Shown: positions 7,093 to 14,603 of the stretch, piece after piece
How the letters are laid out: every line of letters starts with the position of its first letter
Position numbering within the stretch: the stretch's first letter is position 1
DNA from: Bdellovibrionales bacterium
Lineage (GTDB): Bacteria; Bdellovibrionota; UBA1018; CAIMNF01
Direction: 5' to 3'
Assembly (NCBI GenBank): GCA_947462765.1
Contig: CANHQK010000025.1
Coordinates: forward strand, 1-32,747
Length of the DNA: 32,747 nucleotides
Made by a program: the position numbers and the translations under genes
Notes under the pieces: model-generated
What the model was told of the DNA's origin: nothing
Databases searched by the model: none
The model's input: the letters and a program-made list of their open reading frames with translations, nothing else

Positions 7093-8738
7093 ATGTCACC
7101 TCCGGTAGACCGCAAGCGTTTGAGTTCGATCGTCTGGTCGCACTTCTTCACAATACGGTCATCGTGCGTGGCAATCAGGACCGTCTTGCCTTTCATCCGG
7201 CTGGTGATCACATTCCAGACCTTGTCCTGCATTTCCGGGTCGATCTGGTCGAGCGATTCATCGATGATCAGGATCTCCGGGGAATGAGCAAGCGCCCTCA
7301 ATAAAGAAAAACGCGCCTTTTGTCCTACTGAGAACGGAAGTGCCACAGGCTCGAGTTCGGTTTGGTAGCCGTTCGGAAGGGCCGACACGGAGTCTTCGAG
7401 AGACAGATCCCGTACGAGCGACGTCAGGTAGGGAAACTCCACCTTCCGACCCAGCTCGATATTTGCCAAAAGTGTTCCCGGGATCACCTGGAAAATGGAG
7501 GCAAAACCGATATGGTCACGGAGGCGCTTCAAGTGAAGGTCCTTGGAGTTCAAATCGTCGAACAGGAGCTGCCCTTCGGAAGGATTCCGAAGACCGTAGA
7601 TGAGTTCGAGAAGCGTACTTTTCCCGGATCCGGACGGCCCCATAATGGCCACCGTCGATCCCGGAGTGACAGACTGGTGGATCGGAGTCCACAGGTTCGC
7701 TCCACCCGGATAACGGTAATTGATGCCCTGTAAATCGATCTTCCCGGAAAGCTTCGCAGGGAAGTGCCCCGACTCGTTCACGGTCTCGGCTGGAATAGCG
7801 AAGAGGCTCTCCAGTTTTCCCACCGACGAAACGATCCCGAAATAATTCTCCATGATCTTGTCGAGTTTACCGATTGACGCGAGAACTCCCGCCAAGATGA
7901 TCTCTGCTGCGACTAGCTGGCCCAGGGAGAGCTGGTTATTGAACACCAGCACACCGCCTGCTCCCAGCAGGGCTGTCGAGGAGAGGACCGAAATGATCAA
8001 AAATCCGGTTTGTTGACGGAAGAGGACCTTGAAGTGTTTGGCGCGGGTTTCAATGAATGAATCGGCAAGCGCAAGTGTCCGCTCCTGCGCGAGCTCTACA
8101 CCGTTCAGTCCACGGAGCGCCACAGCCGGGCGCGACAGGCTCATCATCCAAGTGGCAAGGTCATACTTGCTCTCCGACTCTTCGAGCTTGGTATCAATCC
8201 CCTCCTTGCCCACCACACGGACCACATAAAAAAGAGAGAACACCAATAGGATGTCGAACACAAGAAAGGCCGGGTGATACAGGGCCACGATCAGCATGCC
8301 CGATCCGACGATCAGGGCGAAATCCAGTAAATCGACCAATAGTCCGCTAAGATTTTTTTGGATCGAGAAGAGCTCGAGGTAACGTGAGAAATAGGTACGA
8401 TCGTAGGTGGTATCCAGAGCTTCCTCTTTCAGTCCGGGCAGGTGCCGGCCGAGAGCGATCGTCGTCCTGAAAAACACCTTGATCGTGATCCACTCCACCA
8501 CTTTCCGTTGAGCCAATTTCAGTGCGCTACTGAAACCGAGCCCCAGAAAAACCATGAGTGAGAGGACGAAGACAGGTAGCAGGACGGATCCGAATGCCAC
8601 CGAGTTCACCAGGCTTTGTACCGCAATGGGGATCGACAAGGACAAAAACCCGATCAGTACTCCGTAGACGGAGATGATCGCGATTTCTTGGCCCCCAAGA
8701 CGGTAGTACTTGAGAAGGTCAGGACGGGATTTTGCCAT
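7089..8738 (-). CDS. ABC transporter with fused membrane and ATPase domains
   Basis: This 549-residue half-transporter has an N-terminal membrane domain (about residues 1-310, with hydrophobic segments such as IAIISVYGVLIGFLSLSIP and FALIVGSGMLIVALYHPAF) and a C-terminal nucleotide-binding domain. Walker A is GPSGSGKST near residue 366, Walker B is ILIIDES and the switch histidine lies in ATHDD. The signature is FSVGQ rather than LSGGQ, which is a noticeable deviation. There is no N-terminal C39 peptidase domain. With the downstream adaptor and TolC it forms a type I secretion-like or small-molecule export pump. The ATG follows a strong AAAAGGAG site. No obvious secreted substrate such as an RTX protein is encoded nearby. 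Confidence 0.9.
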   Translation of the reverse strand: MAKSRPDLLKYYRLGGQEIAIISVYGVLIGFLSLSIPIAVQSLVNSVAFGSVLLPVFVLSLMVFLGLGFSSALKLAQRKVVEWITIKVFFRTTIALGRHLPGLKEEALDTTYDRTYFSRYLELFSIQKNLSGLLVDLLDFALIVGSGMLIVALYHPAFLVFDILLVFSLFYVVRVVGKEGIDTKLEESESKYDLATWMMSLSRPAVALRGLNGVELAQERTLALADSFIETRAKHFKVLFRQQTGFLIISVLSSTALLGAGGVLVFNNQLSLGQLVAAEIILAGVLASIGKLDKIMENYFGIVSSVGKLESLFAIPAETVNESGHFPAKLSGKIDLQGINYRYPGGANLWTPIHQSVTPGSTVAIMGPSGSGKSTLLELIYGLRNPSEGQLLFDDLNSKDLHLKRLRDHIGFASIFQVIPGTLLANIELGRKVEFPYLTSLVRDLSLEDSVSALPNGYQTELEPVALPFSVGQKARFSLLRALAHSPEILIIDESLDQIDPEMQDKVWNVITSRMKGKTVLIATHDDRIVKKCDQTIELKRLRSTGGDI

Positions 8739-8744
8739 GACTCC

Positions 8745-8779
8745 TTTTAGCAGAATTCAGTGAGTGATTTCAGCTAAAA
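8745..8779. repeat. Inverted repeat between par genes and exporter operon
   Basis: TTTTAGC at 8745-8751 and GCTAAAA at 8773-8779 form a perfect 7-bp inverted repeat with a 21-bp loop. It lies between the end of the ParB-like gene and the start of the ABC gene and partly covers the latter's ribosome binding site. It could be a weak terminator or a translational control hairpin; no function is proven. Confidence 0.3.
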
Positions 8780-8796
8780 AGGTAAATGCCAAACGA

Positions 8797-9132
8797 TCAA
8801 AACCGGTCTATTTTTCCGGCGTCGACCAGATCGCAAAAAGTCTTGATGGCCTCGTTGTAGGCGTCTTCGAGTTTGTCAAAACCAGCCTTAAGCCGAGCCT
8901 TTCTGAAGCGCTCCTCGAGGCGCGGGTCCGCGAGAAATGAGATTTTCTTGGTTCGCGCGGGCGAGCTTACCGGGGCTTCTACCTTATGATTGTAAGTAGA
9001 GGCCGGTTCGGTTTTCACCGCCGGCCCGGAGACCACTTGGGTCTCGGCCACCTGCGGCATGTTGGTTGAGGCAAACAGGTTTCGAGCCAGTCCGACTGAT
9101 CTTTTTTGTCCTGCGTTATGATCTAGAGCCAT
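8797..9132 (-). CDS. Small ribbon-helix-helix-like partition partner (ParB/ParG-like)
   Basis: This 111-residue protein directly follows and overlaps parA by 10 bp. Its first 60 residues look disordered (rich in Ala, Pro, Ser, Val and Thr). The C-terminal 50 residues show a strand (KKISFLAD) and two helices (RLEERFRKARLKAG and KLEDAYNEAIKTFCDL), the pattern of ribbon-helix-helix DNA-binding domains. Type Ib plasmid partition systems pair a short ParA with just such a small centromere-binding protein carrying a flexible N-terminal tail. The assignment rests on position and predicted fold rather than clear sequence identity. Confidence 0.65.
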   Translation of the reverse strand: MALDHNAGQKRSVGLARNLFASTNMPQVAETQVVSGPAVKTEPASTYNHKVEAPVSSPARTKKISFLADPRLEERFRKARLKAGFDKLEDAYNEAIKTFCDLVDAGKIDRF

Positions 9133-9890
9133 GGTGCTACCTCCTGGGCGAGTTCTTGATAATCCTTGGAAACGGGGGCTTTGGGTTTGTGCTCCGAGGA
9201 GCTTTGGCCATAAGCGATTGAATTGGCTGCATCGATGGCTGCGCGGATGCTTGACTTGAAAATCAGGTCACCTAGACCGATCTCAGATAGCCGATCAAGA
9301 TAGAACTGTGCGTTTTTGGACGAACTCTGGACCTGGTTGAGGAGGATTCCACGGATGGAGAGTCCAGGATTGAGTGCGCGATGTTCCTCTACGAAAGGAA
9401 CGAACTCCTTCAAGGTGCTAATGTCCGTATCGGTTGGACGTGCGGGTATGATCACCTCATGGGCGGCAAGGAGCGACATCGACATGAAAACGTCCGAGGA
9501 GCCCGGTGGATCGATGATGATGGCATCGAATCCGAGATGGCTCACACCCTTCAGGCACTCGCGGAGACGCACGAGGCCGGCAGGACCTTTCAGTTCGCTC
9601 TCTAAATTACCGAGCGCCCCGGTGGAGGGGATCAGAAACAGGTTCGGTTTGGGCTGTACGATGGCTTCCGCCACAGACAGCCTCCCCTGCCCCGCTTTCG
9701 AAACCAGGTCTTCGATGTAGATCTGGTCTTGGGGGAGCTCGATCTTGAAGCTGTGGGTGAGGCTGGCTTGAGGGTCGAAGTCCACCATTAAGATTTTTTT
9801 GCCGAGGCGGGCCAATTCGTGACCCAGGTTGAAGGAGGTCGTCGTTTTACCAGACCCCCCTTTCGAGTTCGCAACGGTGAAGATTTTCAT
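9123..9890 (-). CDS. parA: ParA-type partition ATPase
   Basis: This 255-residue protein carries the deviant Walker A motif KGGSGKTT at residues 10-17, the A' motif VDFDPQAS near residue 40 and the B motif AIIIDPPG. These are diagnostic of the ParA/MinD/Soj family. It has no N-terminal helix-turn-helix extension, which places it with short type Ib plasmid ParAs. Such ATPases bind DNA non-specifically and move plasmid copies through a centromere-binding protein, here probably the overlapping downstream product. The ATG follows a good AAGGAG site (9897-9902). The repeat-rich region upstream is a candidate operator and centromere. ParA of this kind also occurs on chromids and genomic islands. Confidence 0.92.
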   Translation of the reverse strand: MKIFTVANSKGGSGKTTTSFNLGHELARLGKKILMVDFDPQASLTHSFKIELPQDQIYIEDLVSKAGQGRLSVAEAIVQPKPNLFLIPSTGALGNLESELKGPAGLVRLRECLKGVSHLGFDAIIIDPPGSSDVFMSMSLLAAHEVIIPARPTDTDISTLKEFVPFVEEHRALNPGLSIRGILLNQVQSSSKNAQFYLDRLSEIGLGDLIFKSSIRAAIDAANSIAYGQSSSEHKPKAPVSKDYQELAQEVAPWL

Positions 9891-10190
9891 TTCTCTCTCC
9901 TTGAGATGTGGTCGTATTTCCCGAAACGTTCAAACTTCGAATCATTCCTTATCCGAGAGGATAGGTTAATCCTACCGAATCCGCCTCAGATATTTTTTTG
10001 ACTGAAGAGAAAGAACCTCTCTCTGAGAACAGGGAGTGTGATTCTCGAAACCCGTGAGAAATGTGAGCTTCGCACTCGCCGAACGAAGAGAATGATTCGC
10101 ACGAATCGTCAAAAGCGGAAAAAGTGAATTTTGAGGCAAGTCCTCACTTTTCGGAAAATGAGGCAAAGGATTACAAGGTCTTGAGGCAGT
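9891..10190. promoter_or_regulatory. Repeat-rich region upstream of parA, candidate parS/operator
   Basis: This 300-bp gap holds no convincing gene. It contains three direct copies of TGAGGCA (10132, 10159 and 10182) plus a reverse GCCTCA at 9983. A compound inverted repeat lies at 9947-9974, formed by CCTTATCC/GGATAGG and TAGG/CCTA. GATTCG-CA-CGAATC (10094-10107) is a perfect palindrome whose halves resemble the iteron core. Centromeres of type Ib systems normally lie just upstream of parA and consist of short repeats, so this is the best candidate. Which repeat is bound, if any, cannot be told from the sequence. Confidence 0.5.
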
Positions 10191-10637
10191 TTAAGCCTCT
10201 CCCTCGAGAGAGCGGGGAAGCTCGCCGGATCGGGACAGGTGCTCTGAAACCGCCTTACGCGAGAACCGGCGATGGCCTCCCGGGGTGAGCCTGCAGGGAA
10301 TCCCGTCCGAATCGGCAAGGCGACGGACGGTCTCGTCTGAGACCTGAAGGAGTCGGGCCACATCCCGTGTGGAGATCCAATCTTGGTCTTCCACCAACCG
10401 GAGTGAGGAGTGCGGACTGCAAGCAGGGGGAGGGGATCCTCGAGTGAGCGATAAGTGGATGCGGTTCGAAAGCTCCTTCCGGACCTTCAGAACCAACATC
10501 TCGGTTTGTCCGATGTCTTCAGGGCGCCAGGTTTCCACCACCCGGTAATTGAAGTCAGGAGAGTAGATCATCAAGTGATTTTGGATCACCTGAATGACAA
10601 GCGGGTAGGATTCGGGTCGGATGTGTCGGTTATTCAT
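10191..10637 (-). CDS. MerR/excisionase-type helix-turn-helix DNA-binding protein
   Basis: From ATG 10637 this is 148 residues long. The C-terminal third (about residues 87-134) is a winged helix-turn-helix of the excisionase/MerR kind, with WISTRDVARLLQVSDETVRRL followed by GGHRRFSRKAV, where the GHRRF wing is characteristic. The N-terminal 80 residues are not recognised. I chose 10637 because AAGGA lies 7 nt upstream; the frame continues to 10769 without a start signal. The location next to the par operon suggests a regulator of partition or replication, or an excision factor. No integrase was found nearby. Confidence 0.75.
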   Translation of the reverse strand: MNNRHIRPESYPLVIQVIQNHLMIYSPDFNYRVVETWRPEDIGQTEMLVLKVRKELSNRIHLSLTRGSPPPACSPHSSLRLVEDQDWISTRDVARLLQVSDETVRRLADSDGIPCRLTPGGHRRFSRKAVSEHLSRSGELPRSLEGEA

Positions 10638-10764
10638 AAGGAAATCCTTTTCCTTGAAACAAGTTCGCTCAAAATGAAAAGCGGGGCCGAGACCAATTCT
10701 CTCAAAACTCGCAAAATTCACAAGAGCCAAACCGTGCGTGGTCATGGGTTTTGTCAATAATTTG

Positions 10765-10781
10765 TACACTTGTCAGGTGTA
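10765..10781. promoter_or_regulatory. 17-bp near-perfect palindrome, candidate operator
   Basis: TACACTTGTCAGGTGTA is symmetric except for one base pair (TACAC/GTGTA outer arms, TG/CA inner arms). It sits between the divergent helix-turn-helix gene (start 10637) and the secreted coiled-coil gene (start 10900). Its size and symmetry suit a dimeric regulator, possibly the adjacent MerR/excisionase-type protein. Confidence 0.4.
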
Positions 10782-10899
10782 GCCGTGCACAGAGTAACGA
10801 AGATCATTGAGTCTCGTGTAGTGGTGGGTTGAAATCGCAGGGGAAATTTCAGGGCAAGCGGATGCAGGGGTTGGCATCCTGCTTGCTCTATCTCTGAGC

Positions 10900-11652
10900 A
10901 TGATGAATCAGAAGTCGTTCTTAGGTTCTTTGGTCGTGATGGTGTCCCTGATGGCCGGTGCGCCGGTCCCTTCAGCGTTTGCGGATCCTGGTCAGGAATT
11001 GCAGACCCAGGCTGATGACCTTCGTGAATTGCAAGTGAAGTTGGATGCAGCCGAGCGAGTGGTGGAGTCCAAGCGTGTAGCGGTTCGGGCCAAGAAAGAG
11101 ATCATGAGCCAGCGTGAGCGTTTGATTAGAAAGATCGAGAAGGATCAACGCCAGGAGGACAGGATTGCAAACCGTGACTTGGGAGCTTCCGATGCGGCCC
11201 GCAATGCCCGACAGGTGACTGCCAAGGATCGCGCGGAACGGATTGCACGTCTCGAGCAAGAGTTGTTGAGTGATGAAAAAGAATTGGCACTGGGCGAAGT
11301 GGAACTTCAGCAAGCGATTGAAGCCCGCAATGCACTGAAGGAAGCCGCCCGTGAGACCGAAAAAGGCCTCCGCGCACTTGCCAAATCGATCCACGACGAG
11401 AACTGCGGGAAGCGTCGATTCTTCCAGAAGCTCGGTAAAGGCCTCGCCGACCTCGGCGCCCTGGTTGCTGATGTCGATAACTCCAAGTCCGAGCGCCAAG
11501 AGCACGAGATCCAGCGCATCCTGAAGAGCTCCCAGTGCAACCAGAACACCGCTGTGTCTCACCGTCAAATGCCGACCGAGCGCCCTGTGAGCTTCCCAGT
11601 AGGCGGATCCGAATCCGAAGAAAATGCAGATGTCGGTGGCCGGGCGAACTAA
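10900..11652 (+). CDS. Secreted coiled-coil protein of unknown function
   Basis: This 250-residue protein has a signal peptide (about residues 1-28, ending SAFA before DPGQ). A long, highly charged helical region (about 30-165) with heptad-like runs of Leu, Glu, Arg and Ala follows and predicts a coiled coil. The C-terminus is Ser- and Glu-rich and probably disordered. Two cysteines (in ENCGK and SSQCNQ) could form a disulphide in the periplasm. The family is not recognised. ATG codons at 10900 and 10903 are both possible and no clear ribosome binding site is present. A strong stem-loop follows the stop codon. Confidence 0.7.
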   Translation: MMNQKSFLGSLVVMVSLMAGAPVPSAFADPGQELQTQADDLRELQVKLDAAERVVESKRVAVRAKKEIMSQRERLIRKIEKDQRQEDRIANRDLGASDAARNARQVTAKDRAERIARLEQELLSDEKELALGEVELQQAIEARNALKEAARETEKGLRALAKSIHDENCGKRRFFQKLGKGLADLGALVADVDNSKSERQEHEIQRILKSSQCNQNTAVSHRQMPTERPVSFPVGGSESEENADVGGRAN

Positions 11653-11676
11653 GCCAAAAAAAGAATAAAGCGAATG

Positions 11677-11705
11677 AGCGGGTCACAGGGTTCCTGTGGC
11701 CCGCT
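11677..11705. terminator. Shared stem-loop between convergent genes
   Basis: A 13-bp stem (AGCGGGTCACAGG pairing with CCTGTGGCCCGCT through one G-T pair) closes a 3-nt loop. It lies between the stop of the coiled-coil gene (11652) and the stop of the minus-strand SGNH gene (11713). On the minus strand a T-rich stretch follows about 20 nt later, so it most likely ends transcription from that side and possibly from both. Confidence 0.65.
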
Positions 11706-11712
11706 TCTGCGT

Positions 11713-12504
11713 TTAGAGGCTATCGGTTTTTTCAGTGATCGCCCTGCAAGTTTTTTCTGCCAGCTCCTGTGCCGCCTTACCGCAGTAATGGATATTGTCG
11801 TTTGCCGCACCGCCAAAGCAACCCGAGGTTCCCTCAACCCCCTCGCGCGAAAGGGTCTCGCCCTTCAGGAGCGGGCTCTCTTTCATCAGGTCGAGTCCAT
11901 TCAGGATCCTGCAGGAGGTCCCGGCTTCGGCCTCAATCGCTTTGATCACCTTGATGGTGTTCTCAAGATCCTTCGAAGGCACATTCCTCTTGGTGGCCAC
12001 CGCCATTTCGTAGGTGGGAGTGAGGAGAGTGCAGTTCTCGCGACGAATGCCCGCTTTCTCGAGCGTCTGGATCACCTTCCGGTACTGGCTCCGGATTTCA
12101 TCCGTGCTGGCGGTCAAAAGGTTGTCGCCGAAGAACAATAAGGTTTGAGTGGGCCGGTGGGTCTCGATGAGCCGATCGAGTCGCTTCTTGCAAACCGGTA
12201 CCAGGCTGCCACCGAGGTTGGTATGCGCCTCGGTAGCGCTACGATAAACAGTATCGATGTGGTCGAGACCGGAGTGGCTCAGCCAATGAATCGGTTGAGT
12301 GCCTCCCCGGGCATAAGAAACAAAAGAAACACCTTTCTTAGCCAGGCATTTTTGGATGAAGTTTCCGAAATAAGAGGTGGCCCAATTTGCACCGGTTTGG
12401 GAGTCTCCTAAAATCAGGAACTCAGCGTGATCTCCGGAACAAGACTCTTTCGCGATCGCGAGTGGGGGAAAGCACAACAACAAAAAAAGAACGCACCTGG
12501 TCAT
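11713..12504 (-). CDS. Periplasmic SGNH/GDSL-like hydrolase
   Basis: From ATG 12504 this is a 263-residue protein with a signal peptide (about residues 1-18). It has block I GDSQ with the presumed nucleophile Ser35, a GDN motif in the middle (FFGDNLL) and a C-terminal D-x-x-H (D236, H239 in NDNIHYCG). These are the blocks of SGNH hydrolases, which remove acyl groups from lipids, glycans or peptidoglycan. The substrate is unknown. Six or more cysteines suggest disulphides. The frame extends to a TTG at 12540, but the ATG gives the better signal peptide and is preceded at 7 nt by a -10-like box. Confidence 0.75.
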   Translation of the reverse strand: MTRCVLFLLLCFPPLAIAKESCSGDHAEFLILGDSQTGANWATSYFGNFIQKCLAKKGVSFVSYARGGTQPIHWLSHSGLDHIDTVYRSATEAHTNLGGSLVPVCKKRLDRLIETHRPTQTLLFFGDNLLTASTDEIRSQYRKVIQTLEKAGIRRENCTLLTPTYEMAVATKRNVPSKDLENTIKVIKAIEAEAGTSCRILNGLDLMKESPLLKGETLSREGVEGTSGCFGGAANDNIHYCGKAAQELAEKTCRAITEKTDSL

Positions 12505-12511
12505 GCGTCGG

Positions 12512-12540
12512 AACTTAACCGACGATCCGCGCCAACACAA
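12512..12540 (-). promoter_or_regulatory. Candidate leaderless promoter for SGNH gene
   Basis: On the minus strand, TTGTGT (12535-12540), a 17-bp spacer and TAAGTT (12512-12517) end 7 nt before the ATG at 12504. No Shine-Dalgarno is present between the box and the start codon. Confidence 0.5.
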
Positions 12541-12556
12541 GAGTGGAATCAGGCGT

Positions 12557-13144
12557 TCAGTTCTGGATCTTGATACTGACGATCTTCACGTCTTTGTTGG
12601 GTTTGTCCATCCCGTCACGGGGAAGGCCCGCGATCTTGTTGACCACATCCAGTCCTGAAATGACCTCGCCGAAGATCGTATGGCGACCGTTCAAGTGTGG
12701 AGTCGGGGCAACAGTGATGAAGAACTGCGAGCCATTGGTGTTAGGGCCGGCATTGGCCATGGCCAGAATCCCCGGATTGGCGAAATTATCGAGCGGGCTA
12801 ACCTCGTCCTGGAATTGATATCCGGGGCCACCGATTCCTTGGCCGAGCGGATCTCCCCCCTGGATCATAAAACCAGGGATCACGCGGTGAAAAATGGTCC
12901 CGGTGTAAAGAGCTTTGCCTTTCACTTTTTTGTTGGTCTTCGGGTCAGTCCATTCCTTCTTTCCGGTCGCCAGACCGATGAAGTTTTCAACCGTGATCGG
13001 AGCCTTGCTCTTGAAGAGGCGGACCTTGATCGTGCCGAGCGAAGTCTGAATTACAGCAACCGGATCTTTGGTGTCCTTTGTTTTTGCAGCATGGACCGAG
13101 GTTGAACCGAGCAGGGCAAGAAGACCAATCAATAATGTTTTCAT
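12557..13144 (-). CDS. Periplasmic cyclophilin-type peptidyl-prolyl isomerase
   Basis: This 195-residue protein has a signal peptide (about residues 1-19, ending VHA) and a full cyclophilin domain. Conserved active-site stretches are [15 protein letters not shown] (catalytic Arg), NGSQFFIT and [11 protein letters not shown]. Enzymes of this family catalyse cis-trans isomerisation of X-Pro bonds, here in the periplasm, comparable to E. coli PpiA. The length is normal. It is followed at a short distance by the SGNH gene, which has its own promoter-like sequence. Identification is secure; the specific clients are unknown. Confidence 0.93.
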   Translation of the reverse strand: MKTLLIGLLALLGSTSVHAAKTKDTKDPVAVIQTSLGTIKVRLFKSKAPITVENFIGLATGKKEWTDPKTNKKVKGKALYTGTIFHRVIPGFMIQGGDPLGQGIGGPGYQFQDEVSPLDNFANPGILAMANAGPNTNGSQFFITVAPTPHLNGRHTIFGEVISGLDVVNKIAGLPRDGMDKPNKDVKIVSIKIQN

Positions 13145-13151
13145 GCACAGG

Positions 13152-13181
13152 AGTTTAACTCCCGGTCGACCAAAAAATCAA
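13152..13181 (-). promoter_or_regulatory. Candidate leaderless promoter for cyclophilin gene
   Basis: On the minus strand, TTGATT (13176-13181), an 18-bp spacer and TAAACT (13152-13157) end 7 nt before the ATG at 13144. Confidence 0.5.
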
Positions 13182-13182
13182 T

Positions 13183-13545
13183 TCATGGAAACAAGACTTT
13201 CAGAGCTTCTTCAGGGCTGATCAATCCATTCGCAACAGATCGAAGGATCACCAGGCGAGCCTCTTCTTCGCTGTTGGGGAGAGAGGGGCTGTTGGTTGGC
13301 TCATGGACGGTAGGACGAGGGGGGACTTGGATCCCTTGTGACAGATACATTACTCTGGCCATGCCCTCCCGGAACCCGGCTGGAAGTTCGGCCTCGAAAG
13401 CCTGCATTTCCTTCGAGACATCAAAGCCAGCGAGAGAATTGTGCATCAGGGTTTGAAGGCGCATCATCTGCTCGGGCTTGAGTTGTCGCATCAAGGTGGT
13501 CATTTCTGCAATCGCTTCAGGGCTCAGTTTGCTCGGATCAAACAT
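13183..13545 (-). CDS. Small hypothetical protein
   Basis: This 120-residue soluble protein has no signal peptide or membrane segment. Its first 75 residues look helical and are rich in Met, Leu and Gln (MTTLMRQLKPEQMMRLQTLMH). A Pro-rich linker (about 88-100, QVPPRPTVHEP) follows, then a short helical end (ARLVILRSVANGLISPEEALKVLFP). I do not recognise the family. The start codon lacks a ribosome binding site but is preceded at 6 nt by TATGCT (13552-13557). It lies just upstream of the cyclophilin gene on the same strand, which has its own predicted promoter. Confidence 0.6.
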   Translation of the reverse strand: MFDPSKLSPEAIAEMTTLMRQLKPEQMMRLQTLMHNSLAGFDVSKEMQAFEAELPAGFREGMARVMYLSQGIQVPPRPTVHEPTNSPSLPNSEEEARLVILRSVANGLISPEEALKVLFP

Positions 13546-13658
13546 GCAGGGAGCATAAACTGGAAACGTTGTGATGCAGAAAAAAATGTGGAAATAAAGA
13601 TGACAACCAGTAACGCAGTGTGTTAAAACCCGTCTGCCCTGATCGGGTGGAGGATCTC

Positions 13659-14603
13659 ATGAAGTCAATTCCCGCACTGTCCGCTTTTTTAATGGCTGGA
13701 GTTTTACCCCTCGCGGCGGGTGCTTTTCAGATGGACTCCGGTGTCCCGGCGGATCAAAAGAAAGTGATGTTGGAGGATTACGCCTATTTAGACCAGCTTC
13801 AGGTCCTGGATGAGGGTAAGGATCTTGAGATTCGGCGGCTTCTTGAAACGCCCAGGATTTCCTCTCCACAGTTGAAGCAGTGGTTGGCGAGTCGCATGAA
13901 GGTGGTCATTTCGGAAAAGATCGACCTTGAGAAGTCAGTCCGAATCGTTGGGCGCGCAGCCTATTACCAGAATGGGGGATTGATGCCGGACATCGATGCG
14001 CCGGTGCCCACTCCGACTCCGAAACCGACCCCTACCGATGGATCTGCGAAACCGGCTTCCCGCCCGATGGTCGTGATGTCCAACATGGGAACGGCCATTT
14101 ATATGTATGGGAAACAGAATGCGAAGCTGCTTGGCCTCCAGGGGACGGATGGTGGAATTTTGCCAATTCGGACTCCTCGTGATGGCCTGGTTCAGATCGG
14201 TGAAGGATTGTTTCATGAGCGATTGCGGGTGAATCCCGAGCGCGTGGATCTTCCTGCGAACCGTCTTGCCCGTCTTTCAACCTATTTTCATGAAGCCCGT
14301 CACAGTGATGGTAATGGAAAGTCACTTGGCTTTGCTCATGCGATGTGTCCGGTCGGGCATGCCTATCAGGGCTACTATGCTTGCGAAAAGAATCTGAACG
14401 GACCGTACACCACCGGTGCAATGGTGTTGAAGAAGCTCACCGAGGCGTGTGCTGACTGCAGCGCCAAAGAGAAGACGACGCTACAGATGATCCAAGCCGA
14501 TTCTTTGAGCAGGGTGCTGAAGACCTACCGGAATAAGAGCGGCATGTCCGAGAATGCCAGGATGTGGAATCCTGCACCTGAGAAAGTGATCATCGCACTC
14601 TGA
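13659..14603 (+). CDS. Secreted protein with HExxH motif, putative zinc metallopeptidase
   Basis: From ATG 13659, with a good GGAGG site 5 nt upstream, this is a 314-residue protein with a signal peptide (about residues 1-22). A helical region follows, then a Pro-Thr-Lys linker (PVPTPTPKPTPTDG, about 116-128) and a C-terminal domain. That domain contains HEARH at 211-215 followed by FAHAMC and GHAYQGYYACEK; the later histidines (H227, H234) are possible third zinc ligands. HExxH is the zinc-binding helix of many metallopeptidases, but the surrounding family is not one I recognise. Protease activity is therefore a hypothesis. The stop codon is immediately followed by the ATG of the peptidase E gene, indicating coupling. 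Confidence 0.7.
   Translation: MKSIPALSAFLMAGVLPLAAGAFQMDSGVPADQKKVMLEDYAYLDQLQVLDEGKDLEIRRLLETPRISSPQLKQWLASRMKVVISEKIDLEKSVRIVGRAAYYQNGGLMPDIDAPVPTPTPKPTPTDGSAKPASRPMVVMSNMGTAIYMYGKQNAKLLGLQGTDGGILPIRTPRDGLVQIGEGLFHERLRVNPERVDLPANRLARLSTYFHEARHSDGNGKSLGFAHAMCPVGHAYQGYYACEKNLNGPYTTGAMVLKKLTEACADCSAKEKTTLQMIQADSLSRVLKTYRNKSGMSENARMWNPAPEKVIIAL

Noticed and set aside
10191-10637. Excisionase of an integrated phage or element
   Set aside because: The helix-turn-helix resembles excisionases, but no integrase, attachment-site repeat or phage gene was found in the window, so a regulator role is preferred.
10972-11686. Long antisense frames of 186-198 codons opposite the coiled-coil gene
   Set aside because: They are mirror images of the biased coding sequence of the plus-strand gene, which has a signal peptide, and lack start signals.
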